Source: Gemmatimonadaceae bacterium (GTDB lineage Bacteria; Gemmatimonadota; Gemmatimonadetes; Gemmatimonadales; Gemmatimonadaceae). From it: a DNA stretch of 64,000 nt. The stretch lies in NCBI GenBank assembly GCA_019186945.1, contig JABAQJ010000017.1:1-64000 (forward strand), given 5' to 3'. Shown here piece after piece: positions 27,988 through 36,695 of the stretch (its first letter is position 1; every line of letters starts with the position of its first letter). Below the pieces are notes generated by a model. It worked only from the letters and a program-made list of their open reading frames with translations. It was not told the DNA's origin and did no database searches. Made by a program: the position numbers and the translations under genes.

Positions 27988-28299
27988 TCAGTATGCTGCC
28001 CCGGCCAATCGCCGCGGATCCTCGGCTCGACGCAGCTCCACAAAGAAACGCTTGATGTTGCGATCCAGTCGGCTCTCACCGATCTGGTCGGAGATCGCCT
28101 CGACAAACGTGAAGTGTCCGCCCTCCGGCACGGCTGAAAGGCGCACGTTCGCAACGATCTCCGGGGTTCCAACGATGCCCTGATAGGTTCGGGTGCGTGG
28201 CGCCGACTGGTGTACCTGCAAGCCAAGCTCGCCGAAGAAGGCATCGGCTGCCGTCATGACGTCGCCTGGAGCCAGGTGTGAACGATAGAAATGTCGCAT
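27988..28299 (-). CDS. Hypothetical protein, 103 aa
   Basis: From the ATG at 28299 (MRHFYRSHLAPGDVMTAADAFF), 5 nt after the lipoprotein stop. Soluble, no signal peptide. The arrangement of an N-terminal helix with a VMTAADAFFGELGLQ segment, then paired strands (YQGIVGTPEIVANVRLSAV, HFTFVEAISDQIG) and a C-terminal amphipathic helix suggests a small alpha/beta domain of the polyketide-cyclase/SRPBCC kind, but this is a guess from pattern. It belongs to the inositol-lipid gene group by position. About 160 nt after it show nothing I can name. Confidence 0.5.
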   Translation of the reverse strand: MRHFYRSHLAPGDVMTAADAFFGELGLQVHQSAPRTRTYQGIVGTPEIVANVRLSAVPEGGHFTFVEAISDQIGESRLDRNIKRFFVELRRAEDPRRLAGAAY

Positions 28300-28304
28300 A
28301 CTCG

Positions 28305-28727
28305 TTAGGGTTGTTCGCCGCGCGCCGCAAAGACCTCCTGCATCCAGTCCATTCGTTGCAGCCGTCTGGTAGAATCGCGCCGGAACTGGAGCGCCACGGC
28401 CCATTCCCCCGCGGTAACGTAACGCAGCGTCGCATAGTACGTCCCCAGTTCTTCACCCTTGACCAGCCCGTCCCACGTGCTCGCACCATCGCGGCTGCTC
28501 GCAAACATCCGCCCTTCGCCGCCCTCGACCGGTTCTCCCGTCTTGCTGTCACGCACCTGGATCTTGTACAGCACCTTTTCCCGCGCATGAGGTGGCATCG
28601 GCTCCGAATTGATGCGAAACGCCATGTCTTCCGTCCACTGACGCATCGACAAGTCCTGCTCTGCAGGACCGCACGTAACGAGCGCAAGCGCGAGAGCTAC
28701 CCGGAAGAGCCGTATCAGTAGCGTCAT
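28305..28727 (-). CDS. Putative lipoprotein, 140 aa (FixH/YtkA-like)
   Basis: Starts inside the stop codon of the inositol-phosphate synthase gene (ATGA). The N-terminus MTLLIRLFRVALALALVTC is a lipoprotein signal with lipobox Cys19. The mature domain is beta-rich, with KVLYKIQVRDSKTGEPVEGG followed by YYATLRYVTAGEWAVALQF, the strand pattern of YtkA/FixH-type domains. Function unknown; the coupling to ino1 is the main clue. Confidence 0.6.
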   Translation of the reverse strand: MTLLIRLFRVALALALVTCGPAEQDLSMRQWTEDMAFRINSEPMPPHAREKVLYKIQVRDSKTGEPVEGGEGRMFASSRDGASTWDGLVKGEELGTYYATLRYVTAGEWAVALQFRRDSTRRLQRMDWMQEVFAARGEQP

Positions 28728-30058
28728 GTCTGGTAATACTCGAGACCGAGGTGCGTGATCTGCTCCTCACCCATCAAGTGGCGCAACGTGTTCTTCAGCT
28801 TCGTCTGCTGGATGAACAGATCGTGCTCCGGCTGCAAGCCCGGTGCTGCCATCGGGCTCTTGAAGTAGAACGACAGCCACTCCTGGATCCCCTTCATCCC
28901 GGCGCGCTGGGCGAAGTCAGACAGCAGCGCCAAGTCGAGCACGATCGGCGCGGCCAGGATCGAGTCACGACACAGGAAGTTGACCTTGATCTGCATCGGA
29001 TAACCCATCCAGCCCACGATGTCTATGTTGTCCCATCCTTCCTTGTTGTCCCCGCGAGGAGGATAGTAGTTGATCCGTACGACGTGCGAAAAGTTCTCGT
29101 AGAGCTCCGGGTACATCTCCGGCTGCAGGATCGTATGAAGTACCGACAGCTTGGATTCTTCCTTCGTCTTGAAAGACGCAGGATCGTCCAATACTTCGCC
29201 ATCGCGGTTTCCGAGAATGTTCGTCGAGTACCAGCCTGCCAGTCCGAGCATCCGGGCCTTTAGCCCAGGTGCGATAACGGTCTTCATCCAGGTCTGACCG
29301 GTCTTGAAGTCCTTCCCCGAAATCGGAACACCTCGATCGATAGCGAGGGCCTGCAGCGCTGGCGTGTCGACCGCAAGGTTCGGTGCGCCATTGGCGTACG
29401 GCACACCCTCCATTATCGAGGCCCACGCATAGAGCATCGAGGGCGAAATGGCATCGTCGTTCCGTTCCATCGCCCTCTCGAACTGCTCGATGGTCGCGTG
29501 CTGCGGGCCTGGCTTGATGAAGATCTCCGTCGACGCGCACCACACCATGACGACTCGATCCAGGCCGTTGCGCGACCGGAAATCGCGAATATCCTGACGC
29601 AGTTGCCCGGCAAGATCACGCTTCGTCTTCCCCTGCTTGACGTTCGTTCCAGACAAACGGGTCACGTACTTGTTGTCGAAGGCAGCCGGCATGGGCCGGA
29701 TCGACCCCAGGAAGTCGGCGATTGGATCCAGGTGCCTGCTTTCCAGGACCCCTGCCTTGCGAGCGGCTTGCAGTGCGTCATCCGGGATCGGGTCCCAGGC
29801 GCCAAACACCAGGTCCGAAAGATCGGCGAGCGGAGCGAAGTCCTTGATCAGTGGAGATCGGTTGTCGGTGCGCTTGCCGAGCCGAATGGTCGCCATCTGC
29901 GTCAGCGACCCGATCGGTTGACTGAGCCCACGACGTACGCTCTCCACACCGGCAATGAAGGTCGTGGCGACGGCGCCCAGACCGGGCGTCAGGATACCGA
30001 GTTTGCCCGCGGCGGGACGGACGTCAGTACGTGTTGCAGGAACGGGCGAGCCCGGCAC
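28724..30058 (-). CDS. ino1: Myo-inositol-1-phosphate synthase
   Basis: 444 aa from a GTG at 30058, with AGGAG 8 nt upstream. NAD motif GKLGILTPGLGAVATTFIAG near residue 18; conserved NGAPNLAVDTPALQALA, KDFKTGQTWMKTVIAPG, GWYSTNILGNRDGEVL and SKLSVLHTILQ are the MIPS core. It cyclises glucose-6-phosphate to inositol-1-phosphate with bound NAD. At 444 aa it resembles the Bacteroidetes-type enzymes rather than the shorter actinobacterial/archaeal form. A CDP-alcohol phosphotransferase is 27 nt upstream, so inositol lipid synthesis is the likely role. Confidence 0.93.
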   Translation of the reverse strand: MPGSPVPATRTDVRPAAGKLGILTPGLGAVATTFIAGVESVRRGLSQPIGSLTQMATIRLGKRTDNRSPLIKDFAPLADLSDLVFGAWDPIPDDALQAARKAGVLESRHLDPIADFLGSIRPMPAAFDNKYVTRLSGTNVKQGKTKRDLAGQLRQDIRDFRSRNGLDRVVMVWCASTEIFIKPGPQHATIEQFERAMERNDDAISPSMLYAWASIMEGVPYANGAPNLAVDTPALQALAIDRGVPISGKDFKTGQTWMKTVIAPGLKARMLGLAGWYSTNILGNRDGEVLDDPASFKTKEESKLSVLHTILQPEMYPELYENFSHVVRINYYPPRGDNKEGWDNIDIVGWMGYPMQIKVNFLCRDSILAAPIVLDLALLSDFAQRAGMKGIQEWLSFYFKSPMAAPGLQPEHDLFIQQTKLKNTLRHLMGEEQITHLGLEYYQT

Positions 30059-30085
30059 GAAGAATCTCCTGTCTCGAGAGGTTGC

Positions 30086-30814
30086 CTAACGAACTGCGTC
30101 GGCCGGCGCGGGCGCGGTGCCCCCAACGCGAGCTGGAGCCGGATCCGCCATCGTCGCGTGGACGACGCCTGTTGTCGCATCACGGGGAGTCGTGGCGCGA
30201 TGTACGAAAACAATGCGCTGCACCGCCGTGATCCAAGCCGTGACTGAAAGCAGGGTGCAGATAAGTATCAGGATCCATCCGTCCAGGGCCAAGCCAAAAA
30301 ATGCTTGCGGCGCGGAAAGCAGGGTGACGCGCTCCGGGCGCTGGAGGATGCCGACCTTGGCGTCGATGCCCAAAGCCTCGGCGCGGGCCCGTGTGTACGA
30401 GGTCAGGAACGTGCCGATGATGCCAAACATGAGCACGCCCACCATCGGCATCGCGACCCAGTCGGGCACAGCGTGATGATTCCAGTTCCGAGCGAAGAAG
30501 ATCGTCAATCCACCCAGAACCGCGCCGTCAGCCACACGATCGAGCGTGGAATCGTAGAAAGCGCCAAACGCCGTGGATCGTCCGGTTCTCCGTGCCACGG
30601 TACCGTCGAGCACGTCGAACAAAGCGGTCAGCCCAAGCACCCAGCCGGCGATGGAAATGTGCCCGGTCGCATAGATGACGCCCACTGCAATACTGCAGAG
30701 CGTCCCGATCGTCGTAATGGTGTTCGGGTTGATCCGGCGTCGAACCATCCAGTCGGCGACCGGTTCAATAATGCGTAGATAGCCGCGCTGAATCGACTCC
30801 CAGATCGCTTTCAT
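30086..30814 (-). CDS. CDP-alcohol phosphatidyltransferase family protein
   Basis: 242 aa from the ATG at 30814 (MKAIWESIQRGYLRIIEPVADWMV); an ATG 7 codons upstream gives a less typical start. The active-site motif DG-x2-AR-x8-G-x3-D-x3-D is complete (Asp70, Gly71, Ala74, Arg75, Gly84, Asp88, Asp92), and there are about six membrane helices. Partnered with inositol-1-phosphate synthase, it is probably phosphatidylinositol-phosphate synthase, joining CDP-diacylglycerol with inositol phosphate; PgsA-type glycerol-phosphate transfer is the alternative. The last 30 residues are a Pro/Ala-rich tail. Its stop codon (TAG) lies inside a copy of the dispersed octamer. Confidence 0.82.
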   Translation of the reverse strand: MKAIWESIQRGYLRIIEPVADWMVRRRINPNTITTIGTLCSIAVGVIYATGHISIAGWVLGLTALFDVLDGTVARRTGRSTAFGAFYDSTLDRVADGAVLGGLTIFFARNWNHHAVPDWVAMPMVGVLMFGIIGTFLTSYTRARAEALGIDAKVGILQRPERVTLLSAPQAFFGLALDGWILILICTLLSVTAWITAVQRIVFVHRATTPRDATTGVVHATMADPAPARVGGTAPAPADAVR

Positions 30815-30938
30815 GCCGCGTCGGCGGGGTTGCAAAATGTGAAGCTCGCGAAGGGCGTCAACTCATCGCAGGAACTCGTCCCTGGCACCAAGCAAGCGAA
30901 TGAAGCTACGTGCTTTAACAGGTCGTTACAACCCTGAT

Positions 30939-31271
30939 CTACGGAACCTGCCATGCATTCGTGGCCTGCAGGGCGACGCCCGCTTTCGTGTAGGTCTTCG
31001 CTCCATCCGCAGTGACCGCCTTGAGCTGCACGACCGACCCGGTCGCTACACCGGCTACGGGAAGCGAAGTCGTGGAATTGGCCGCAACCTGCTGGAGGAA
31101 CCGATCAGAGCTTCCAGTAACCACATAGATGTTGAGCGCCTGCGGAAGGGCGTTCGTGACCGTCAGAGTGACCGCGACGGTTGCCGCAGGGGCGCTCTCT
31201 ACACTGACAGTCCGCGCACCGCACGCGGATAGCACAACGGACATTACAAACCAGGCTGGGATGCCGCGCAT
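30939..31271 (-). CDS. Small putative lipoprotein, 110 aa
   Basis: From the ATG at 31271: MRGIPAWFVMSVVLSAC, a lipoprotein signal with Cys17. The mature part, VSVESAPAATVAVTLTVTN through SLPVAGVATGSVVQLKAV, is strand-rich with many Val/Thr/Ala and looks like a single Ig-like beta-sandwich. Not a family I can name. It diverges from the serine hydrolase gene on the other strand, with 148 nt between the two starts. Confidence 0.6.
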   Translation of the reverse strand: MRGIPAWFVMSVVLSACGARTVSVESAPAATVAVTLTVTNALPQALNIYVVTGSSDRFLQQVAANSTTSLPVAGVATGSVVQLKAVTADGAKTYTKAGVALQATNAWQVP

Positions 31272-31419
31272 GTTCGTCTCCGTTCGGAAGAAATTCGCGG
31301 CGCCTGACTCCGAGATGCGCCGCCGCCAGCAGTTTGGCACCTGTAGCCTGCGGCATCCAGAGGGATGCCGACAAATGCATCGTGCTTGCCTGAGAGCTCG
31401 TAACCTTTCACCGTTCGGA

Positions 31420-32646
31420 ATGCGCAACTCCAGCATCCTACCCTCCCTGCCGCGTGTGTTCGTACTCGTCGCCTTGATTGGGGCAATCGGCATCGTACCG
31501 TCGCTCGCGGCGCAGGATGCCGTGGATCCGCGGCCGCCGCGGGACGTTGGCGTCGCTCGCCGAATCAATGTCCGCCTCCTGAGCGACACCCTGCAGCAAC
31601 TACTCGATGCCGGGGTGCGGGATTCGGCGTTTCCGGGAGCCATTGCCGTTGTCGGAACCCGCGACGGCATTCTGGCCCAGGTCAGCGCCGGCCATCTCGA
31701 CTGGTCACCGTCGCCAGCTCCTAACGGCACGACACTCTGGGATCTGGCCTCGCTCACCAAGGTGGTGGCTCTGACGAGCGCCATGTTGCAACTGGTGGAT
31801 GCCGGGAAGATCGCCCTTGACTCCCCGGTCCAGCACTACTTGCCGAGCTTCGATGGCCCAATGAAGGAACGGGTGACTATCCGCCACTTGCTGACGCATT
31901 CATCGGGACTCCCGGCGTGGCGTCCCCTGTACAAGGAGGCGACCTCGGAGCAGGAAGCGCTCGCGCTCGTCCTTGCCACACCGCTAGATACGGTCCCCGG
32001 CGTTCGCATGGTCTACAGTGATCTGGGCGCGATCCTGCTCGGCGAAGTGGTCCGCGTCGTGAGTGGCGAGCCGCTCGATGCGTACGCTGCCAGGCACGTG
32101 TTCGCCCCACTTGGCATGCGGGACACCCAGTACCGCCCGCCAACGTCGTTGCTGCCACGCATTGCGCCAACCGAAGTCGATCCCTGGCGCCAACGTCACT
32201 TGCGCGGCGAGGTGCATGACGAGAACGCCTTTGCGTTAGGCGGTGTATCCGCACACGCCGGCCTGTTCTCGACCGCGTACGACCTGGTCCGGCTGGCGCG
32301 GGTCTACCTGAGCGGAGGGACGCTGGACGGTGTAACCGTCTTCTCCCCTGCGGCCATCGATGCGTTCGCGCAGGTGCAAGACGCCAGGCTCTCGAACCGG
32401 GCCCTGGGCTGGGAGAAGCCGAGTGGCACCAACTCCGCGGGACACGACCTGTCCGCAGCCGCTTTCGGCCATACCGGATTCACGGGAACGTCGATCTGGA
32501 TCGATCCCGGGAACAACGTGTTCGTCCTCCTGCTCTCCAACCGCGTCAACCCGACGCGGGAGCATCGCGCGATCGGGACCGTGCGGGTGGAGGTTGCCGA
32601 TGCCGCCATGTCCGTAATCGGTACCCTCGCCCGAGCGCAGCGCTGA
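31420..32646 (+). CDS. Secreted serine hydrolase, beta-lactamase/PBP4-like family
   Basis: 408 aa from the ATG at 31420; the open frame extends upstream, but this start gives a proper signal peptide ending VPSLAAQDA. Family motifs: SLTK (Ser-x-x-Lys nucleophile, about residue 104), the YSD triad tyrosine, and HTGFTG in place of KTG. Other conserved parts are LLTHSSGLPAW and ALGGVSAHAGLFSTAYDL. Members are periplasmic D-amino-acid peptidases, esterases or beta-lactamases; the substrate cannot be chosen from sequence. First gene of the plus-strand block. Confidence 0.87.
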   Translation: MRNSSILPSLPRVFVLVALIGAIGIVPSLAAQDAVDPRPPRDVGVARRINVRLLSDTLQQLLDAGVRDSAFPGAIAVVGTRDGILAQVSAGHLDWSPSPAPNGTTLWDLASLTKVVALTSAMLQLVDAGKIALDSPVQHYLPSFDGPMKERVTIRHLLTHSSGLPAWRPLYKEATSEQEALALVLATPLDTVPGVRMVYSDLGAILLGEVVRVVSGEPLDAYAARHVFAPLGMRDTQYRPPTSLLPRIAPTEVDPWRQRHLRGEVHDENAFALGGVSAHAGLFSTAYDLVRLARVYLSGGTLDGVTVFSPAAIDAFAQVQDARLSNRALGWEKPSGTNSAGHDLSAAAFGHTGFTGTSIWIDPGNNVFVLLLSNRVNPTREHRAIGTVRVEVADAAMSVIGTLARAQR

Positions 32647-32832
32647 TGCGCATATCGGCCCGTTGTGGGGCGCAAGGCCATTGGCGAGGAATTAGCGTCC
32701 CAGGCGCCTGCCAACGGCATGACGTGGTGGCGGGAAGGCACGGGATCGTCCCGGTTTCTTGAAGGCCGGGTAGCGCGTGACTATTTTGCTGCTGGTTACG
32801 TCGCATGTCGCGACACTCGAGGAGGAATGATC

Positions 32833-33189
32833 GTGAGCACGTTACAGCAGCCGGACGTCGTGATGACGGTAACGCCCGCGGCGGTCGCGGAAGTCAAGAA
32901 GTTCATGGAAGCGGAGAAGGTACCGACCGACGTCGGGGGCCTTCGCGTCAGCGTGCAACCGGGCGGGTGCAGCGGATTCAAGTACGCGCTCCTGATCGAA
33001 GATCAGGCGGCCGATGACGATTTCGTCATTCCGAGCGACGGGTTCCGCATGTTCATCGATCCCTTCTCCGCGCAATACTTGAATCAGGTGACGATCGACT
33101 ATGTGAGCTCCATGCAGGGTTCGGGCTTCACGTTCAAGAACCCCAATTCCACCGGCGGCTGTGGGTGTGGGTCGTCGTTCTCGGCATAG
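32833..33189 (+). CDS. erpA: A-type Fe-S cluster assembly protein (ErpA/IscA)
   Basis: 118 aa from the GTG at 32833. An in-frame ATG lies two codons earlier, but GGAGG at 32821-32825 is only one base before that ATG and 7 nt before the GTG, so the GTG is preferred. Cluster-binding cysteines are Cys46 (GGCSGFKY) and Cys110/Cys112 (GGCGCGSSF). It carries or inserts Fe-S clusters. A strong hairpin follows at 33236. Confidence 0.93.
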   Translation: MSTLQQPDVVMTVTPAAVAEVKKFMEAEKVPTDVGGLRVSVQPGGCSGFKYALLIEDQAADDDFVIPSDGFRMFIDPFSAQYLNQVTIDYVSSMQGSGFTFKNPNSTGGCGCGSSFSA

Positions 33190-33198
33190 TCGATTGCG

Positions 33199-35154
33199 AT
33201 GACAGCGTCTGGCCACGCCAGCGCCCAACAGAGGGAGGCCCGCGACACCACGCGTGATCGCGGGCCTTCGGTTTTGGAGGACCGGAGCGACCGCGCGCTC
33301 GAGCGCATCCCCACGCGCGTGTTCGCCGATCACGACATGCTGGCGCGCGCGGTTGCGCATCGGATCGCGGAGGTCGTGCGCGATAGAGCAGCCATGGGAC
33401 AGCGTTGCGTGCTGGGACTGGCCACCGGATCGACGCCGATCGGTGTCTATCGCGAACTGGTGCGTCTGCACAGGGACGAGGGCTTGAGCTTCCGTCACGT
33501 CGATACGTTCAACCTCGACGAGTACTTCCCGATGTTGCCGGAGAACCGGCACTCCTACCACCGCTTCATGCGGGAACACCTGTTCGATGCGATAGACATC
33601 GACGACGCGTCAATTCACTTGCCGCGGGGCGACATCGATCGAGCCGACGTCGCCGACATGGCGCTCAATTACGAGGCCGCAATCCGAGCTGCCGGTGGCA
33701 TCGACTTCCAAGTGCTGGGCATCGGCAAGACCGGACACATCGGATTCAATGAGCCCGGGTCGGGGCCGGATACCCGCACGCGTCTCGTTACGCTGGACCT
33801 CGTCACTCGCCGGGATGCAGCCGCCGATTTCTTCAGTGAGCAGAGTGTTCCGCGCGAAGCGATCACGATGGGCGTCGCCACCATCCTCGAGGCACGCGAG
33901 ATCGTCATCCTCGCGACTGGGGAGCACAAGGCCAGCGTCGTCAGGCGGGCGGTGGAGGGCGACATCGATCGCGACGTCGCTGCCACCTTCCTGCAGCGAC
34001 ACGCGAACGCGACGTTCTACATCGATTCGGCCGCTGGCGCCGCCCTCACGCGAATCTCTACGCCATGGCTCGTGCGCGAAGTGGAATGGACCGAGGATCT
34101 GATCGTTCGTGCCGTGATCTGGCTCTCGCAGGCGACGGGGAAGGCAATCCTGAAGTTGACGTCGGCAGACTACATCGAGCACCGTCTGTCCTCGCTGTTG
34201 TCCCGATCGGATGGCGCCGGGGAGATCAACGGCTACGTCTTCAACGCGCTTGGAGCGAAGATTCGCGGAAAGTCGAAACTGCCGAGCAAGGAACGCATCA
34301 TCTGCTTTTCGCCGCACCCGGACGACGACGTAATCTCGATGGGCGGTATACTCCGCAAGCTGGTGGAGAACCGGAACGATCTGACGGTTGCGTACATGAC
34401 GAGCGGGAACATCGCCGTCTTCGACCATGACGTCCGACGTTATGTCGACATGGTTACGCGGCTGGCGCGCTCGGGTCGGATCTCGCCTCAAGCCGTCGAA
34501 GGGCTCGATGCTCGCGTTCGCCGCGCGCTCGAGACCAAGCGTGCTGGAGACGTCGATACGCCGGAAGTGCTCGACCTGAAACGGGTCATCAGGGAGGCGG
34601 AAGCGGTGAGCGGGCTCGAAACAGTAGGTCTGTCGGCGGAGTCCGCGCGATTCCTCGATCTCCCGTTCTACCGCACGGGGAAGGTGCGAAAGGACCCCGT
34701 CAGCGACGCCGACGTTACGATCGTGAGGCAACTGCTCGAGGAGATACGGCCGGCGCTCATCTTCGTGGCCGGCGACCTGTCGGATCCGCACGGCACGCAT
34801 CGCATGTGCAAGGAAGCGATCGACCGCGCGCTGTCCGCGATGCGACGCGACCAGGGCGATGCAGCAGCGCTCCCCGAAGTGTGGCTCTATCGCGGCGCCT
34901 GGCAGGAGTGGGCGGTTGACGAAGCGACGTGGCTGGTGCCGCTGTCCCAGGAAGAGTTGCGTCTGAAGATCCAGGCGATCTTCAAGCACCAGTCGCAGAA
35001 GGATTCAGCACCCTTCCCCGGGCAGGACGATCGGGAGTTCTGGCAACGGGTGGAGTCGCGCAACAAGGATACCGCGGCGGTGCTCGATCGGCTGGGGCTG
35101 GCAGAATACTTCGCGATGGAGGCGTACGTCGTCGCCCCTGGAGTCGGCGAGTGA
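33199..35154 (+). CDS. nagB: Fusion: glucosamine-6-phosphate deaminase (NagB) with PIG-L deacetylase domain
   Basis: 651 aa as the open frame runs. Residues about 40-290 are NagB: CVLGLATGSTPIGVY, FNLDEYF, and GIGKTGHIGFNEPGSG, where the Thr replaces the Asp of E. coli NagB. Residues about 370-640 are a PIG-L/LmbE zinc deacetylase: FSPHPDDDVISMGG and VAGDLSDPHGTHRMCKEA. Such fusions would deacetylate and deaminate amino sugars. It starts 9 nt after the erpA stop, but a terminator-like hairpin lies in its first 25 codons and no ribosome site precedes the ATG, so the real start may be the TTG at 33274 or the GTG at 33319. First gene of the amino-sugar operon. Confidence 0.88.
   Translation: MTASGHASAQQREARDTTRDRGPSVLEDRSDRALERIPTRVFADHDMLARAVAHRIAEVVRDRAAMGQRCVLGLATGSTPIGVYRELVRLHRDEGLSFRHVDTFNLDEYFPMLPENRHSYHRFMREHLFDAIDIDDASIHLPRGDIDRADVADMALNYEAAIRAAGGIDFQVLGIGKTGHIGFNEPGSGPDTRTRLVTLDLVTRRDAAADFFSEQSVPREAITMGVATILEAREIVILATGEHKASVVRRAVEGDIDRDVAATFLQRHANATFYIDSAAGAALTRISTPWLVREVEWTEDLIVRAVIWLSQATGKAILKLTSADYIEHRLSSLLSRSDGAGEINGYVFNALGAKIRGKSKLPSKERIICFSPHPDDDVISMGGILRKLVENRNDLTVAYMTSGNIAVFDHDVRRYVDMVTRLARSGRISPQAVEGLDARVRRALETKRAGDVDTPEVLDLKRVIREAEAVSGLETVGLSAESARFLDLPFYRTGKVRKDPVSDADVTIVRQLLEEIRPALIFVAGDLSDPHGTHRMCKEAIDRALSAMRRDQGDAAALPEVWLYRGAWQEWAVDEATWLVPLSQEELRLKIQAIFKHQSQKDSAPFPGQDDREFWQRVESRNKDTAAVLDRLGLAEYFAMEAYVVAPGVGE
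33236..33275 (+). terminator. Terminator-like hairpin after erpA
   Basis: 10-bp perfect stem AGGCCCGCGA (33236-33245) / TCGCGGGCCT (33258-33267), 12-nt loop, then TTCGGTTTT. It would end the erpA transcript, but it overlaps the apparent 5' end of the nagB fusion gene. The T tract is interrupted, so efficiency is uncertain. Confidence 0.6.
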
Positions 35155-36695
35155 CCGGACGTTTCGGTCTGTTGGACCTGGCGGTGCTCGTTGCGTATCT
35201 CGCCGGAACGACGGCCTTGGGTATGTACATCGGGCGTCGGCAGAAGGGCACGTCGGACTACTTCGTAGGGAACCGCAACATCCCGTGGTGGGCCGTCCTG
35301 TTCTCGATCGTAGCCACGGAGACGAGCGCGCTCACGTTCATTTCGATTCCCGGGCTGGCGTACGTTGGGAATCTCGGGTTTCTTCAGGTGGCTGCAGGCT
35401 ACATCCTGGGGCGAATCGGCGTGGCGTACCTCCTGCTCCCGCGCTACTTCCAGGGTGACATCGTCACCGCGTACGCCATGCTGGAGCAGCGTTTCGGACG
35501 GGCCACGCGACGTCTGACGTCCATCGTGTTCATGGTCACGCGGGCGATGGCGGATTCGGTACGGGTGTTTGCCACGGCCATTCCGGTTGCGTTGATCCTG
35601 GGGAGCAGCGTCCCCCGCCAATGGGTGATGCCCGCGGCGATCCTCGTCCTTGGCGCACTGACGATCCTCTACACATACCGCGGTGGCATGCGCGCCGTCG
35701 TCTGGACGGAGCTGTTGCAGGCGTCGGTCTACGTGGTTGGCGGATTGTCGGCGGTCGTTCTGATCGGAATGTCCACCGCCGGTGGCTGGAGCGCTATTCT
35801 CGCGTCGGCCCGGGCACAGGGCAAGTTGCAGCTGCTGGACTTCTCGCGCGTCATCGATCAGCCGCACACGGTGTACGCCGGACTGATCGGTGGCGCTTTC
35901 CTGGCCATGGCATCACATGGCGCCGACCAGCTGATCGTGCAACGACTGCTCTCCTGCCGGTCGCTACGCGACGCGCAGCGCGCCATCATCGGCAGCGGCG
36001 TGGTCGTCTTTCTGCAATTCACTCTCTTTCTGATGGTGGGGATCGGACTGTGGGGCCTGTTCGGCGGCCGCGAGTTCGCGACACCGGACTCGATTTTTCC
36101 CACGTTCATCATCGAGCAAATGCCCACGGGTCTGACGGGCCTCCTGGTAGCAGCGATCATCGCCGCCACGATGAGCACACACTCCGGCGCCATCAACTCG
36201 CTCGCGGCGGCGACCACACACGACATCTACATACCGCTGTCAGGTCGAGCGGCCACGGATCCGGTCACGTTTCGCATGGGTCGGCGCTTTGCACTCGTTT
36301 GGGGAGTGGTCCTTACCGCCGGGGCCCTGTTGTTCAAGGAACAGGGCACGCCGGTCGTCGTCGTGGCGCTGGGGATCGCGTCGTTCACCCTCGGTGGGCT
36401 GTTGGGCGCGTTCTTTCTGGGCAACTTCTGGGCTCGTGCCGAGCAACGGGACGCGATCCTTGGCCTGGTGATCGGCATCGCGGCGATGAGCTTCGTCGTA
36501 TTCGCCAAACAGTTGTCAGCCTCATATCCTTCGCTCGCGTCCGCGCTCGGTCCGCTCTCGCGCGTTGCGTGGCCGTGGTACGTCCTCATCGGAACCTCCA
36601 TAACCGTTGGCATTGGCATGCTGTCTTCGTTCACGCATCCCCTTCGCGCCGCTCCAGCACAGGCTCACGAGACACTGGAAGAGAACGCGCGATGA
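35151..36695 (+). CDS. Sodium:solute symporter (SSS family)
   Basis: 514 aa from the GTG at 35151: GGAG is 7 nt upstream and the start overlaps the previous stop by 4 nt (GTGA). About 13 membrane helices. Conserved SSS elements: GTSDYFVGNRNIPWWAVLFSIVATETSALTF-type region in helices 1-2 and AIIAATMSTHSGAINSLAA in helix 8, which forms the sodium site. Between an amino-sugar deaminase fusion and a sugar kinase it most likely imports GlcNAc, an amino sugar or a related uronic/sialic sugar; the exact cargo is inferred. Confidence 0.88.
   Translation: MTGRFGLLDLAVLVAYLAGTTALGMYIGRRQKGTSDYFVGNRNIPWWAVLFSIVATETSALTFISIPGLAYVGNLGFLQVAAGYILGRIGVAYLLLPRYFQGDIVTAYAMLEQRFGRATRRLTSIVFMVTRAMADSVRVFATAIPVALILGSSVPRQWVMPAAILVLGALTILYTYRGGMRAVVWTELLQASVYVVGGLSAVVLIGMSTAGGWSAILASARAQGKLQLLDFSRVIDQPHTVYAGLIGGAFLAMASHGADQLIVQRLLSCRSLRDAQRAIIGSGVVVFLQFTLFLMVGIGLWGLFGGREFATPDSIFPTFIIEQMPTGLTGLLVAAIIAATMSTHSGAINSLAAATTHDIYIPLSGRAATDPVTFRMGRRFALVWGVVLTAGALLFKEQGTPVVVVALGIASFTLGGLLGAFFLGNFWARAEQRDAILGLVIGIAAMSFVVFAKQLSASYPSLASALGPLSRVAWPWYVLIGTSITVGIGMLSSFTHPLRAAPAQAHETLEENAR

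Noticed and set aside
33610-34989. Open frame of 459 codons antisense to the nagB fusion
   Set aside because: Explained as a shadow of a GC-rich gene; no ribosome site and no recognisable protein.
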